Below, piece by piece: positions 55,830 to 64,000 of a stretch of 64,000 nucleotides of DNA. Both the position numbers and the translations under genes were made by a program. Where the stretch lies: the NCBI RefSeq assembly GCF_003347665.1, contig NZ_QDGA01000014.1, forward strand, positions 55,206 to 119,205, given 5' to 3'. Positions within the stretch are counted from its first letter, which is position 1; each line of letters starts with the position of its first letter. The notes below the pieces were generated by a model, which saw only the letters and a list, made by a program, of their open reading frames with translations, did not search any database and was not told the DNA's origin. This DNA comes from Microvirga calopogonii. Its GTDB lineage: Bacteria > Pseudomonadota > Alphaproteobacteria > Rhizobiales > Beijerinckiaceae.

Positions 55830-57050
55830 CTACGGTTTGTAGATCTCGATCGCCTCCGCGAAGCCTTCGACCTCGTGAGCGCCGAGCGGCGAGGGGTTGC
55901 CCCAGAGATGCTCGACAAAGGGCTTGGACATGAGCAGTGGCTCGCCGAGTTTCTTGTTCAGCTCCGCGATGCGGCTGGCGAGGTTCACGTCGCGCCCGAT
56001 CACCGTGAAGTCGAGGCGCTGGCCGGAGCCCACGTTGCCGTAGGCCGCGTCGCCATGGTGAAGGGCCAAACCGACATTGATCGGTACCGGAAAGCGGCCC
56101 TCGTTGTTGGCGGCCTCGATCCGCCGAAGCGCCTTGGTGGCGGCCGTGAGCGCCGATTGGGCGGCCCCACCCGTATCGTCGCCCTTGTCGCGCACAATGG
56201 CGAGAAGCCCGTCGCCCAGATATTTCAACACCTCGCCGCCCTCGTCCTCGATGGGCGGCACGAGGCAGTCGAAATAGTTGTTCAACAGCTCGACCGCGCT
56301 TTCCGGGCTCAAGGTCGACGAGATATGCGTGTAGTCGCGCATGTCGGCGAACAGGATGGCCGAACGGATCCGCGTCACCTGTCCGCGTTGAATGGCACCG
56401 GAGAGGATCGCCTTGTGCGGGTCGTCGCCGACATAGATGCGCAGCACCTCGTCGAGCCGGTTGCTCGTCGCGCGCAGCTCGGTCACGAGGGAAAAGGATG
56501 GGATCACCATGCGCAGGATCGTCAGTTCGCGCGTGCCGAATCCCTGGGGGGATCTCGTCGCGAAGGAGATGGCATTCTCCGCTCCATTGGTGAAGCGAAT
56601 CGGAATGGTGACGTAGTGGCGATAGCCCGCTTCCTTCAGCTCCGGAATGATCGGGAAGAGATCGTCGGGGGTCGTCGTGAGATCGAGGATGAGCCACTCC
56701 CCCGTGCGGTTCACATAGGCGAAGGGGCTCGTCTGGTAGACGGTCTCCCGGCGGTCCCCGTGCGGCAGGTAACGCACGACGGTCCCTTCCTCCCGTGTCC
56801 AGAACCGCCCGATGCCCGCATATTCCGAGTGCAGCGTCTCGATGGCGGACACCGCGCGGTCGATGGGCAGGCCGAGCTCGATCAGCCGGTTGAGGAAGCC
56901 CGACAGGACCTCGTTCGCATCTTCCATCTGGCCCGCCACCGTGATCAGCCAGTCCCGCAGGGCGATGACCCGCGCGAGGCTTTCCGCGTCGAGGCTTCGC
57001 GCCATGGTCAGGAGATCGTCCGAGGAGACCGGCAGGAGGGAGGGTGACAT
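55830..57050 (-). CDS. Class III adenylate/guanylate cyclase
   Basis: A 406-residue protein. The N-terminal 200 residues look like a sensory (GAF-like) region (RDWLITVAGQMEDANEVLSGF; YRHYVTIPIRF). The catalytic domain has SAILFADMRDYTHIS with the metal-binding Asp, LKYLGDGLLAIV with the second Asp, and LDFTVIGRDVNLASRIAELN with the transition-state Asn/Arg. There is no membrane segment, so it is cytosolic. Substrate is likely ATP, by family habit. The start is one of two tandem ATGs (57053, 57050). Confidence 0.88.
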   Translation of the reverse strand: MSPSLLPVSSDDLLTMARSLDAESLARVIALRDWLITVAGQMEDANEVLSGFLNRLIELGLPIDRAVSAIETLHSEYAGIGRFWTREEGTVVRYLPHGDRRETVYQTSPFAYVNRTGEWLILDLTTTPDDLFPIIPELKEAGYRHYVTIPIRFTNGAENAISFATRSPQGFGTRELTILRMVIPSFSLVTELRATSNRLDEVLRIYVGDDPHKAILSGAIQRGQVTRIRSAILFADMRDYTHISSTLSPESAVELLNNYFDCLVPPIEDEGGEVLKYLGDGLLAIVRDKGDDTGGAAQSALTAATKALRRIEAANNEGRFPVPINVGLALHHGDAAYGNVGSGQRLDFTVIGRDVNLASRIAELNKKLGEPLLMSKPFVEHLWGNPSPLGAHEVEGFAEAIEIYKP

Positions 57051-57182
57051 CATAAGGCCAAGGTGTGTTGCCCGGGTGGATCCTTCAACCCACGAGGAAT
57101 CTTTCCGTTCGGAAAGTTGGGATGCCCTTCCTGGAAGGGCAATGGCTTTGACAGAAGCCGACAGCCGGAATAGAGCCAAGCC

Positions 57183-57803
57183 ATGTCTAGCATCGATACG
57201 CTTTTCGTCACTAAAGTCTACCGCGCCGAGATGACGGGCGCCAAGGCCGAACTCCGCAACACGGAGCTGGAGGCGGCCTGCCTGTCGATCGCCGAGGACG
57301 ACGAGGCCGGCCAGCGCTGGTGCGCCAAGCATGGCTATCCGGGCTACACGTCCTATGCCTCCCTGAACGATCTGCCTTGGCGGGTGCCGGTGTTCGGCGA
57401 GCTGTTGAAGGAACTCGACAAGCATGTGGCGAGCTTCGCCAAGGAGCTGGAATTCGACCTCCAGGGCCGCAAGCTCGTGCTCGACAGCCTGTGGATCAAC
57501 ATTCTTCCGCCGGGCGGCATCCACACGTCCCACATCCACCCGCATTCGGTGATCAGCGGCACCTATTACGTGACGATCCCGGAGGGCGCGAGCGCGCTCA
57601 AGCTCGAGGACCCGCGTCTCGGCTTCATGATGGCCGCGCCGCCGCGCAAGGCCAGGGCCAAGCAGGAGAACCGGCAATTCGCCTACATGAAGCCGATCCC
57701 GGGCACGGTGCTGCTCTGGGAAAGCTGGCTGCGCCACGAGGTTCCCCTGAACGAGGCCGAGAGCGAGCGTATCAGCGTGAGCTTCAACTATTCCTGGCAG
57801 TAG
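57183..57803 (+). CDS. Putative 2OG-Fe(II) oxygenase (TIGR02466 family)
   Basis: A 206-residue protein. The motif INILPPGGIHTSHIHPHSVISGTYYV carries His/His candidate ligands, and PGTVLLWESWLRHEVPLNEAESERISVSFNY holds the distal His and Arg. The overall pattern matches TIGR02466. The first metal-binding position is H-x-H-like rather than the canonical HxD, seen as SHIHPHS. The substrate is unknown. It is divergent from the cyclase with 132 bases between. Confidence 0.85.
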   Translation: MSSIDTLFVTKVYRAEMTGAKAELRNTELEAACLSIAEDDEAGQRWCAKHGYPGYTSYASLNDLPWRVPVFGELLKELDKHVASFAKELEFDLQGRKLVLDSLWINILPPGGIHTSHIHPHSVISGTYYVTIPEGASALKLEDPRLGFMMAAPPRKARAKQENRQFAYMKPIPGTVLLWESWLRHEVPLNEAESERISVSFNYSWQ

Positions 57804-57915
57804 GCCTCCGGCCGGTCGAGGATCGCTTCGGTCGGCAAGGGCCTTCCAGATCTCGAAAGGCTCGCCGGCATCCCACTCTGCTAAAGATCCGACGGGAAGA
57901 CGCAAGCCTCTTTGG

Positions 57916-58758
57916 TCAATAGGAGAGGAACAGCGGCACCGGGGTGTTCTTGAGCAGTGACTGGGTCGTGCCTCCGAGCATCATTTCGCGCAGGCGTGAA
58001 TGGACGTAGGCGCCCATCACGATCATGTCGGCACGGGTCAGGTGGGCGTGATTGCGCAAGGTCACGGCCACGTCCCCGTCCATGGCCGGAAGGGACAGGA
58101 CGTTCACGGCGACGCCATGGCGAGCGAGGTGAGGGGCGATCTCCGCGCCCGGCACCGCGTGCGCCAGGTCCTTCTCGCCCGTGACGCTGATCAGTTCGAC
58201 CTGTGAGGCGGCTCTGAGCAATGGCATGGCATCGTTGAGGGCGCGCGCTGCCTTGGCGCTGCCGTCCCATGCCACGATGATCCGCTCTCCCTCGAAGGCC
58301 TCCCGGCCCTCGGGCACGACGATGAGGGGGCGCCCGCTCTCCATCAAGACGGCTTCGATCAATCCCCGGTCGACCGCCAGGGAAATCGGCTCCAGGTCGA
58401 GGACAGTCAGATCATGGGCGCGTGCGAGGAGCGTGAAGCTCCTGATGAGATCCGGATAGGCAAGCTGCGGCGCCTGCGTGGTGCAGGCGATGCCCGATGC
58501 CGCTGCGGCTCGCTGCGAGGATTCGGCGGCCGCATGGGCAAGAGCGTTCAGCCGGCGGTTCTCGGCGGCTACGAGACCTTCCGCAAAGCTGCTGACGAAC
58601 GCATGGGTCAGAGTGACCTTCAGGGAGGCCGCCTGAACCGTGACGTGGGCGTTCGCCTGCCGGGCGAGCGAAAGCCCGTAGGGCAGGGCGGAGGAGCGCT
58701 CCTCGGCCTCTCCTTCTTCCGTAATCCCGATCAGGATGTTGCGCATGTTCTGGAGCAT
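57916..58758 (-). CDS. Universal stress protein (tandem-type UspA)
   Basis: A 280-residue protein. GAGAGGA precedes the ATG at 58758, and an in-frame upstream ATG lacks such a site. The C-terminal UspA domain has RIIVAWDGSAKAARALNDAMPLL and the signature MIVMGAYVHSRLREMMLGGTTQSLL. The N-terminal half (NILIGITEEGEAEERSSALPYGLSLA) is a divergent second copy. It lies 62 bases downstream of a zinc alcohol dehydrogenase and probably shares its transcript. Confidence 0.9.
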   Translation of the reverse strand: MLQNMRNILIGITEEGEAEERSSALPYGLSLARQANAHVTVQAASLKVTLTHAFVSSFAEGLVAAENRRLNALAHAAAESSQRAAAASGIACTTQAPQLAYPDLIRSFTLLARAHDLTVLDLEPISLAVDRGLIEAVLMESGRPLIVVPEGREAFEGERIIVAWDGSAKAARALNDAMPLLRAASQVELISVTGEKDLAHAVPGAEIAPHLARHGVAVNVLSLPAMDGDVAVTLRNHAHLTRADMIVMGAYVHSRLREMMLGGTTQSLLKNTPVPLFLSY

Positions 58759-58820
58759 GTAATCCTCTCGTTGGGCGGTTGCTGGTGTGTTCGGATGCAT
58801 CGACATCTGCTTCGTCCTCT

Positions 58821-59804
58821 TCAGGGGATCAGGACCGCAGCTCCCTGGAGCCGTCCGGATCGCAGATCGTCCAAGGCCTCATTGGCGGCTTTCAGCGGGT
58901 AGCGCACCGTCTGCGTCCTGATCCGGGCCTCGGGGACGATCGCCAGGAAATCCTGTGCATCCCGGCGGGTCAGGTTGGCGACGGACAGGATCTGCCGCTC
59001 CTCCCAGAGAAGCCGATATGGAAATTGCGGGATGTCGCTCATGTGGATGCCGCCGCAGACGACACGTCCGCCCTTCCTCACGGCGCGCAACGCGAGGGGC
59101 ACGAGCGCGCCCACGGGCGCGAATATGATGGCCGCGTCGAGGCGCTCGGGCGGCTCCTGATCGGAGCCGTCGGCCCAGACGGCCCCGAGGGAGCGGGCGA
59201 AGTCTTGAGCGGCAAGATCGCCCGGTCTCGTGAAGGCAAAGACACGGCGGCCCTGCCAGTTGCAGACCTGAGCGATGATATGGGCCGCCGCGCCGAACCC
59301 GAAGATGCCGATCCTCTCGCCCGGGCCTGCGGCCACCAGCGAGCGCCAGCCTATCAAGCCGGCGCAGAGGAGGGGTGCCAGAGAGATAGGATCGCCGTCC
59401 TCGGCTAAGCTGAAAGCATAAGCGTCATCGGCTATGGCATGGGAGGCGAAGCCGCCGTCTCGGGTGTACCCCGTAAACAGCGGCGCATCGCACAGGTTCT
59501 CATGCCCGGACATACAGTAGGGGCAATGTCCGCATGTATGGCCGAGCCATGGAATGCCGACGCGCTCGCCTAACGCGCGGTTGCGGACTCCAGGCCCGAT
59601 CGCGTCCACGCGCCCGACGATTTCGTGGCCGGGAATGACGGGAATCTTGGGATGCGGCAGGTCGCCATCCACCACATGGAGGTCGGTCCGGCACACCGCG
59701 CAGGCTTCCACCGCAACGCGGATCTCGCCTGCTCCAGGGGCGGGGAGCGGGCGCTCCTCCATGATCAGGGGCATGCGCACTTCGTGGAGGACCATAGCTT
59801 TCAT
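58821..59804 (-). CDS. Zinc-dependent alcohol dehydrogenase (AdhP/cinnamyl-type)
   Basis: A 327-residue enzyme. Catalytic zinc: CAVCRTDLHVVDG and PVIPGHEIVGRVDAIG. The structural zinc lobe is complete with four cysteines (CGHCPYCMSGHENLC). The cofactor fold is GIFGFGAAAHIIAQVCNW, with TRPGDLAAQDFARSLGA. The start at 59804 gives MKAMVLHEVRMPL, the usual opening. A FixK-type box lies about 219 bases upstream of the start. Substrate is unknown; ethanol and aromatic alcohols are common for the group. Confidence 0.9.
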   Translation of the reverse strand: MKAMVLHEVRMPLIMEERPLPAPGAGEIRVAVEACAVCRTDLHVVDGDLPHPKIPVIPGHEIVGRVDAIGPGVRNRALGERVGIPWLGHTCGHCPYCMSGHENLCDAPLFTGYTRDGGFASHAIADDAYAFSLAEDGDPISLAPLLCAGLIGWRSLVAAGPGERIGIFGFGAAAHIIAQVCNWQGRRVFAFTRPGDLAAQDFARSLGAVWADGSDQEPPERLDAAIIFAPVGALVPLALRAVRKGGRVVCGGIHMSDIPQFPYRLLWEERQILSVANLTRRDAQDFLAIVPEARIRTQTVRYPLKAANEALDDLRSGRLQGAAVLIP

Positions 59805-60327
59805 GGCATCGCTCGATGAAAGGCCGCTCCCATGCGCGCCTGCCGATGCCCAACCCTGACGACCATGGCGCCCTCCGCCCTTGTTCCGGTTCGTGAGTGG
59901 ATCACTCATCCTCATCGCATGGGAGGATCAGGCGCTTTCCAAATGCGCTTCAGCCCGGCACGGGACGGAGCGACACTCTCGGCGAACCCATGAGAAACAT
60001 GGACACTCCGCGCGGCGAAGCATTGACGGAGATCAAAGTACAGGCTTGGGCCTGTCCGCAGAAATTCGACCGCTGCCGATCCTGGGTTTCCAGTGCGGGC
60101 TGTTGTTTTACAGAGGCTTAGCCGTTCCAGGCTCACTCGATTGCGACAAAGGGTACAAATTCCTTGGTTCACAGCCGTTTCAGCATACGTTAGGGCATAG
60201 GTGACAGGCCTTGCGCTCGGCGGTGGTTCCCGGTCGCTGCTGCGTCTGGGGCATCATGCAAGCTCGGCCGGAGCTCGCATGATTCTCGAATATCCCTCCC
60301 GAGCCGGCCGATCGACAGCACCTCACC
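59805..60327. other. Intergenic region with a FixK-type box, no supported gene
   Basis: This 523-base divergent gap separates the alcohol dehydrogenase from an MFS transporter. No coding frame is convincing. It contains the box at 60023-60036. Confidence 0.5.
60023..60036. promoter_or_regulatory. FixK/FNR-type box in the adh-MFS intergenic region
   Basis: TTGACGGAGATCAA fits TTG(A/C)-N6-(T/G)CAA and nearly fits the FNR/ANR palindrome TTGAT-N4-ATCAA (one mismatch). It lies 219 bases from the dehydrogenase start and 292 bases from the MFS start; a long leader on the dehydrogenase side would be needed. Confidence 0.5.
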
Positions 60328-61725
60328 ATGGACACAGCTTCAACCCGGACTTCGCCTGCGGCAGGCTTCACGGACGGCCTGCCCAATCCTGAGCGTCTCC
60401 TGGCCTTCCTGGCCATCGCCATCGCCCTCACCATGGCGGTTCTGGACAGCGCGATCGTCAACGTGGCTCTTCCGGTGATGGCGCGGGAGCTTCAGGTGGA
60501 TCCGGCCACGACCGTCTGGGCGGTCAATGCCTATCAGCTGGCCATCACCGTTTCCCTTCTGCCTCTGGCTTCCCTCGGCGATTCCCTGGGCTACCGGCGG
60601 GTCTACTGGGCCGGGCTGCTGGTGTTCACCCTGTCGTCGCTCGGCTGCGCCCTCGCCGGGTCCTTTCCGATGCTGATCGCCGCGCGCGTCCTTCAAGGCT
60701 TCGGTGCAGCCGGGATCATGAGCGTCAATATCGCTCTTGTGCGTTTCATCTATCCGACGAAACTCCTGGGCCGGGGCGTCGGGAACACCGCTCTGGTGGT
60801 CGCCATCTCGTCGGCCGCCGGTCCTACGGTGGCGGCGGCGATCCTGTCGGTTGGGTCCTGGTCCTGGCTCTTCCTGATCAACGTGCCGCTCGGCGTGTTC
60901 GCGCTCCTCGTTGCGGCTCGGACATTGCCCGACACGCCCCGTTCGGCCCGACGGCTCGACGGATGGAGCGTCGCTCTCAACGCGCTGACCTTTGGGCTCC
61001 TGATCACCGGGATCGACGCCCTCAGCACCGGCAACTTCACATATCCGCTCTTCGCCATCGCGGGCGCAGTCGTGGCGGGGTTCGTGTTCGTGCGCTACCA
61101 GCTCTCGCTGGCACTGCCGCTGTTGCCCCTCGATCTCCTGAGGCTGCCGGTCTTCGCCCTGTCGATGATGACGTCGATCTGCTCGTTCGCCACGCAGGCG
61201 CTCGCCACTCTGGCGCTTCCCTTCTACTTCCACGACGAACTGGGCCGAAGCGTTGCCGAGACGGGCATGCTCATGACCCCCTGGCCCTTGGCGATTGCCG
61301 TGGCTGCCCCCATCGCCGGCCGCCTGGCCGACCGCTTCTCGCCCGGCCTGTTAGGCGGGCTCGGTCTTGCCACCCTCTCCGCCGGCTTGGCTCTCGTCGC
61401 CATGTTGCCGGACAATCCGGCGACCGCGGATATCATCTGGCGGCTGACGATCTGCGGTCTGGGGTTCGGCCTGTTCCAGTCTCCCAACAACAAGGCCATC
61501 ATCACCAGCGCGCCGCCGGAACGCAGCGGCGGAGCGAGCGGCATGCAATCCTCGGCCCGACTGGTGGGCCAGTCCCTCGGAGCGGCCCTGGCGGCGGTTC
61601 TCTTCGGCCTGGTTTCCGGTAGCCCGACAACCATCATCCTGTGGTTGGGAGCAGCCCTGTCGCTGGTCGGCTGTGTGACGAGCAGCCTGCGAATCCTCAG
61701 GGGAAGCAGGCCCGCCGGACGGTGA
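60328..61725 (+). CDS. MFS drug exporter, DHA2 (14-helix) family
   Basis: A 465-residue protein. The motif LDSAIVNVALPVMARELQ is the DHA2 motif D1, followed by SLGDSLGYRRVYWAGLLVF (motif A) and LQGFGAAGIMSVNIALVRFIYP. The length and about 14 hydrophobic segments match EmrB/QacA relatives. No EmrA-like membrane-fusion gene adjoins, so it may act alone. The start ATG at 60328 has no strong ribosome site. Confidence 0.88.
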   Translation: MDTASTRTSPAAGFTDGLPNPERLLAFLAIAIALTMAVLDSAIVNVALPVMARELQVDPATTVWAVNAYQLAITVSLLPLASLGDSLGYRRVYWAGLLVFTLSSLGCALAGSFPMLIAARVLQGFGAAGIMSVNIALVRFIYPTKLLGRGVGNTALVVAISSAAGPTVAAAILSVGSWSWLFLINVPLGVFALLVAARTLPDTPRSARRLDGWSVALNALTFGLLITGIDALSTGNFTYPLFAIAGAVVAGFVFVRYQLSLALPLLPLDLLRLPVFALSMMTSICSFATQALATLALPFYFHDELGRSVAETGMLMTPWPLAIAVAAPIAGRLADRFSPGLLGGLGLATLSAGLALVAMLPDNPATADIIWRLTICGLGFGLFQSPNNKAIITSAPPERSGGASGMQSSARLVGQSLGAALAAVLFGLVSGSPTTIILWLGAALSLVGCVTSSLRILRGSRPAGR

Positions 61726-61748
61726 GGTCGTCCCCCAGCGGCGTTTTT

Positions 61749-62351
61749 CTAGCTCTGCCATGGTTCGCGGCTGACATGGCCGAAATCCGCCGGAGTATCG
61801 ACGTCCTGAAGGATCGCCGGATCGTCGACCGGGCATTCCAGCACGTCGGACCGTCCGCGCAGGATCGGCCCCGCGCCGCTGTCGCCTGAAAGCTGTTCGA
61901 TCCGGTCCGCGAGTTTGCGCGAGAGCACGACCGGGTTGCCTCGCCGGCCACCGATCGTCGGCACCAGCGCCATCGGTTCGCCCGTTCGCTGCCACTCACG
62001 CACAAGGGTATCGATCAGGCGGGCCTTGATGAGGGGCATGTCGCCCAGGAGTATGACGGCCGCCCGAGCCCCGGACGGCAGGGCCGCAAACCCGGCCTTC
62101 AGCGATGTCGAAAGACCGTCCATGAAAGCGACGTTCCGGACGATGTGGACCGGACGTCCTGCCAACGCGTTCTCGACCTCGGCGGCATGGTGGCCCGTGA
62201 CCACGATTACGGAATCAGCCAGTGATCCGAGGGCGGCGTCGGCCACGTGCTGCACCAAGGGACGGCCGGCCATGCGGGCCAGCAGTTTCGGATCCGTCCC
62301 GAAACGTGTGCCCCGCCCGGCGGCGAGGATGATTGCCGCAACATTGCTCAT
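61749..62351 (-). CDS. MobA-like nucleotidyltransferase (MocA type)
   Basis: A 200-residue NTP transferase. The N-terminal IILAAGRGTRFGTDPKLLARMAGRPL is the signature, followed by LGDMPLI with the metal-binding Asp, and RRGNPVVLSR. The C-terminal DVDTPADFGH is the usual end. MocA-type members make the molybdopterin cytosine dinucleotide of xanthine-oxidase-family enzymes. A fragment of such an enzyme lies just upstream on the other strand, supporting that role. Confidence 0.85.
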   Translation of the reverse strand: MSNVAAIILAAGRGTRFGTDPKLLARMAGRPLVQHVADAALGSLADSVIVVTGHHAAEVENALAGRPVHIVRNVAFMDGLSTSLKAGFAALPSGARAAVILLGDMPLIKARLIDTLVREWQRTGEPMALVPTIGGRRGNPVVLSRKLADRIEQLSGDSGAGPILRGRSDVLECPVDDPAILQDVDTPADFGHVSREPWQS

Positions 62352-62388
62352 CGGCCCGATATGGTCCCAGATCCAGCGATCCGTCAAC

Positions 62389-62517
62389 ATGGGCCCGGGC
62401 GAGATCGGCATCGTCGGAACGGCGGCCGCGGTCGCCGACGCGATCTATCACGCCACCGGGAAACGCATCCCCGACTTGCCGATTACAATCGGCAAGATCC
62501 CGGCGGAGAAGGAGTGA
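62389..62517 (+). pseudogene. 3' remnant of a molybdenum-hydroxylase large subunit gene (XdhB/PaoC-like)
   Basis: The 42 codons to the stop read GPGEIGIVGTAAAVADAIYHATGKRIPDLPITIGKI, matching the extreme C-terminus of aldehyde/xanthine dehydrogenase molybdopterin-binding subunits, where GxGExG closes the active site. Upstream of the ATG the frame no longer resembles the family, so at least 95 per cent of the gene is missing. It lies beside a MocA-type maturation gene. Confidence 0.7.
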
Positions 62518-62582
62518 AGCGGTTCTCCGATGAGCCGCGACCGTGCACCACTTGGTGCTGGCCATGCAGCGGCGTTTGGAGT

Positions 62583-62652
62583 GCGAAAGCGGCAAAGGGC
62601 TTTCGCGGAAGATGAATGACGCGGCCTTGTGTCAACCGACCGCGTCATTCAT
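62583..62652. repeat. Two hairpins between the remnant and the beta-helix gene
   Basis: GCGAAAGC / GCTTTCGC (62583-62606) is an 8-bp stem. ATGAATGACGCGG / CCGCGTCATTCAT (62612-62652) is a perfect 13-bp stem with a 15-base loop. The second begins 17 bases after the stop of the minus-strand beta-helix gene and may act as its terminator, although there is no T-run. Confidence 0.6.
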
Positions 62653-62669
62653 GTCGGCATAGACGGTTG

Positions 62670-64000
62670 TTAGATGACGAAGAAGTCGGCAGCGGTGAGC
62701 GCAGCCTTGTTCTCGATCACCGCGAACTTCACGGCAGCACCCGAACCCGAACCGTCGGCGTCGTAGGAGAGTTCGCCCGTGGTCCTGTCGTAGATGATGT
62801 GATCGTTCTGCTCCTTGGCCGTGTCATTCAATTCGAAGAAGCGCGGGGACAACGCGCCGGTCTTGGTCAGCTCCGTGAAGATGCTGTGATCAAGCTGAAT
62901 CGTGTTGTGGGCCGTATCGAAGTCGGTGATGACCTTGACGCCCTTTCCGAGGGCTGTGTCGAAGACGAATGCGCCATGTGCATTGCTCGTCAGCGAATCG
63001 CCGGCGTCAGTGGTGGCCGAATTGTCCGCAGGAGTGGGGACGGGCTGCGCCGGAGCCGGAGCGGACGCTGACGACGATTGGGCGGGCGCCGCGATGGAAT
63101 CCGGGCTGCTGTAGATGGTGTTGGACTCAACCGTCGAGTTCACCAGTCCGGTGTTGGCGCCGTAGGTGCTGTAATGCACGTCGCCCACACCGCCGAGCAC
63201 GTTGTTGGTCACCACCAGACCCGAGGACGGAAGCTGGCGATCCCCGCTCTCGTTGGCGATCTCGATGCCCGTGGCCGGCTTGCCGCCGCGGTAGAAGTCC
63301 GTGTCGTAGGTGTGCGCCACGGTGTTGGACTGCACCACCGCACCCTGCGCGTTGTCGAGGTAGATGCCGACGCTGAAGCTGTCGTAGACCTTGTTGCCGG
63401 TGATCTTGGCATCCTTGGTGAACATCGCGCCGACACCCTCGCCGTAGTTGCCGTGCACGTAGTTGTTGCTGATGACGCTGCCGTCCGACTTGTCCAGGCT
63501 GATGCCCTGCGCCCAGCCGCCGCCGGTCATCGAGCGGCTGCTGTTCTCCAGCACGTTGTGCCAGACCTCGTTGCCGTCGATCAGGTTGTTGTAGGAGTTG
63601 CCGACATTGCCGCCGGCCCAGATGCCGACCCGCACGCTGTCGTGCACGTTGTTGTCGAGGATCTTGGTGTCATGGGTCTCCCACAGGCTGATGCCGCCGC
63701 GCTTGGCGTTGCGCACCTCGAAGCCCTGGAAGGTGACGTAGTCGCCCGTGATGGTGACGAGATCCGAGCCCGAGGCGGACTGGCTGCCGTCGATGACCAC
63801 ATGCGCGCCGTCGGCGGCCTTGATGGTGATCGGCGCCGAGGCGGTGCCGCTGTTGTAGATGGAGACGTTGCCGTTGTAGACGCCGCCGGAGACCAGCACG
63901 GTGTCGCCCGCCTTGGCGAGCCCGGCGGCTTTGGTGATCGATTTGACCGGGCTGCCCGAAGCCCCCGAGTTCGAGTCGCTGCCCGTGGTCGAAACGTAAA
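62670..64000 (-). CDS. Right-handed parallel beta-helix protein with RTX-type C-terminus (5' end cut by window edge)
   Basis: The frame is open to the right edge; the N-terminus lies beyond 64000. The visible part, 443 codons including the stop, starts YVSTTGSDSNSGASGSPVKS, typical of pectate-lyase-like beta-helix domains. Repeated coils follow (NNLIDGNEVWHNV; VISNNYVHGNYGEGVG; ITGNKVYDSFSVGIYLDNAQG). A Pro/Ala linker leads to a C-terminal domain that ends AALTAADFFVI, nearly the same as the end of the 845-residue RTX protein at 12893. Type I secretion to the surface and carbohydrate binding or cleavage are inferred; catalytic residues are not identified. Confidence 0.85.
   Translation of the reverse strand, partial: YVSTTGSDSNSGASGSPVKSITKAAGLAKAGDTVLVSGGVYNGNVSIYNSGTASAPITIKAADGAHVVIDGSQSASGSDLVTITGDYVTFQGFEVRNAKRGGISLWETHDTKILDNNVHDSVRVGIWAGGNVGNSYNNLIDGNEVWHNVLENSSRSMTGGGWAQGISLDKSDGSVISNNYVHGNYGEGVGAMFTKDAKITGNKVYDSFSVGIYLDNAQGAVVQSNTVAHTYDTDFYRGGKPATGIEIANESGDRQLPSSGLVVTNNVLGGVGDVHYSTYGANTGLVNSTVESNTIYSSPDSIAAPAQSSSASAPAPAQPVPTPADNSATTDAGDSLTSNAHGAFVFDTALGKGVKVITDFDTAHNTIQLDHSIFTELTKTGALSPRFFELNDTAKEQNDHIIYDRTTGELSYDADGSGSGAAVKFAVIENKAALTAADFFVI

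Noticed and set aside
60340..61233. 297-codon minus-strand frame opposite the DHA2 transporter
   Set aside because: Antisense shadow with highly charged low-complexity translation.

Overview
The window is GC-rich chromosomal DNA of an alphaproteobacterium in the Hyphomicrobiales (Rhizobiales), most like the Methylobacteriaceae and probably near Microvirga. This is inferred from the gene order trxB / ELM1-like / Lrp, greA-carB, dnaG-rpoD, from an ohrR-ohr pair, from an F1-ATPase zeta-like protein, from DUF992 and DUF6894 proteins, from a DnaG lacking most of its zinc ligands, and from intergenic palindromes of the kind common in this order. No 16S gene is present, so the genus is an inference.

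Layout. 0-4.4 kb: a partial secreted PD40/RTX protein, a DUF992 protein, a SinR-like regulator pair, a GNAT/small-protein pair and a LysR regulator. 4.9-12.9 kb: EF-G paralogue, FadD-type acyl-CoA ligase, LysR, TrxB, ELM1-like protein and Lrp. 12.9-15.7 kb: a large repeat-rich RTX protein, followed on its far side by a decayed copy of the lrp 3' end. 15.7-28 kb: housekeeping carB-greA and carA, an SDR, GtrA, MFS, the divergent ohrR/ohr peroxide module, a cupin and YqeY. 28.0-28.6 kb holds no protein gene. It contains a consensus sigma-70 promoter on the minus strand that fires into a strongly structured GC-rich stretch (candidate non-coding RNA), and two palindromic repeats. 28.7-35.1 kb: LysE, an iron-permease-family protein, dnaG and rpoD with a clear terminator. 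35-42.9 kb: MgtC/DUF4010, lrgAB, a DUF1801 protein, a CAP-RTX gene split by an in-frame TGA, a fosmidomycin-resistance-type MFS pump, and ada with an isocitrate lyase/PEP mutase homologue.

43-46 kb carries a periplasmic redox pair (a di-heme peroxidase fused to a cupredoxin domain, plus a helical exported protein), divergent from a PiuC-type hydroxylase. A TTTAG-N5-CTAAA dyad lies between them, which hints at iron control. 46-60 kb looks like a stress/low-oxygen island: a beta-CASP metallo-hydrolase, a P1B-type ATPase coupled to a universal stress protein, two zinc alcohol dehydrogenases and a second universal stress protein. Two FixK/FNR-type boxes lie upstream of the two stress-protein transcription units. 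The same stretch contains a DUF6894 protein, a zeta-like protein lacking the usual N-terminus, a CAU tRNA, a glutathionyl-hydroquinone reductase, an adenylate cyclase and a 2OG-Fe(II) oxygenase. 60-64 kb: a DHA2 MFS pump, a MobA-like nucleotidyltransferase, a remnant of a molybdenum hydroxylase large subunit, and a partial beta-helix protein whose C-terminus matches that of the RTX protein at 13 kb.

Four exported repeat proteins (window start, 13 kb, 38 kb, window end) share RTX-type or related C-termini, so the organism probably has at least one type I secretion system encoded elsewhere. I see no CRISPR array, intact insertion sequence, prophage or recognisable defence system. All identifications come from reading the sequence; no database search was run.
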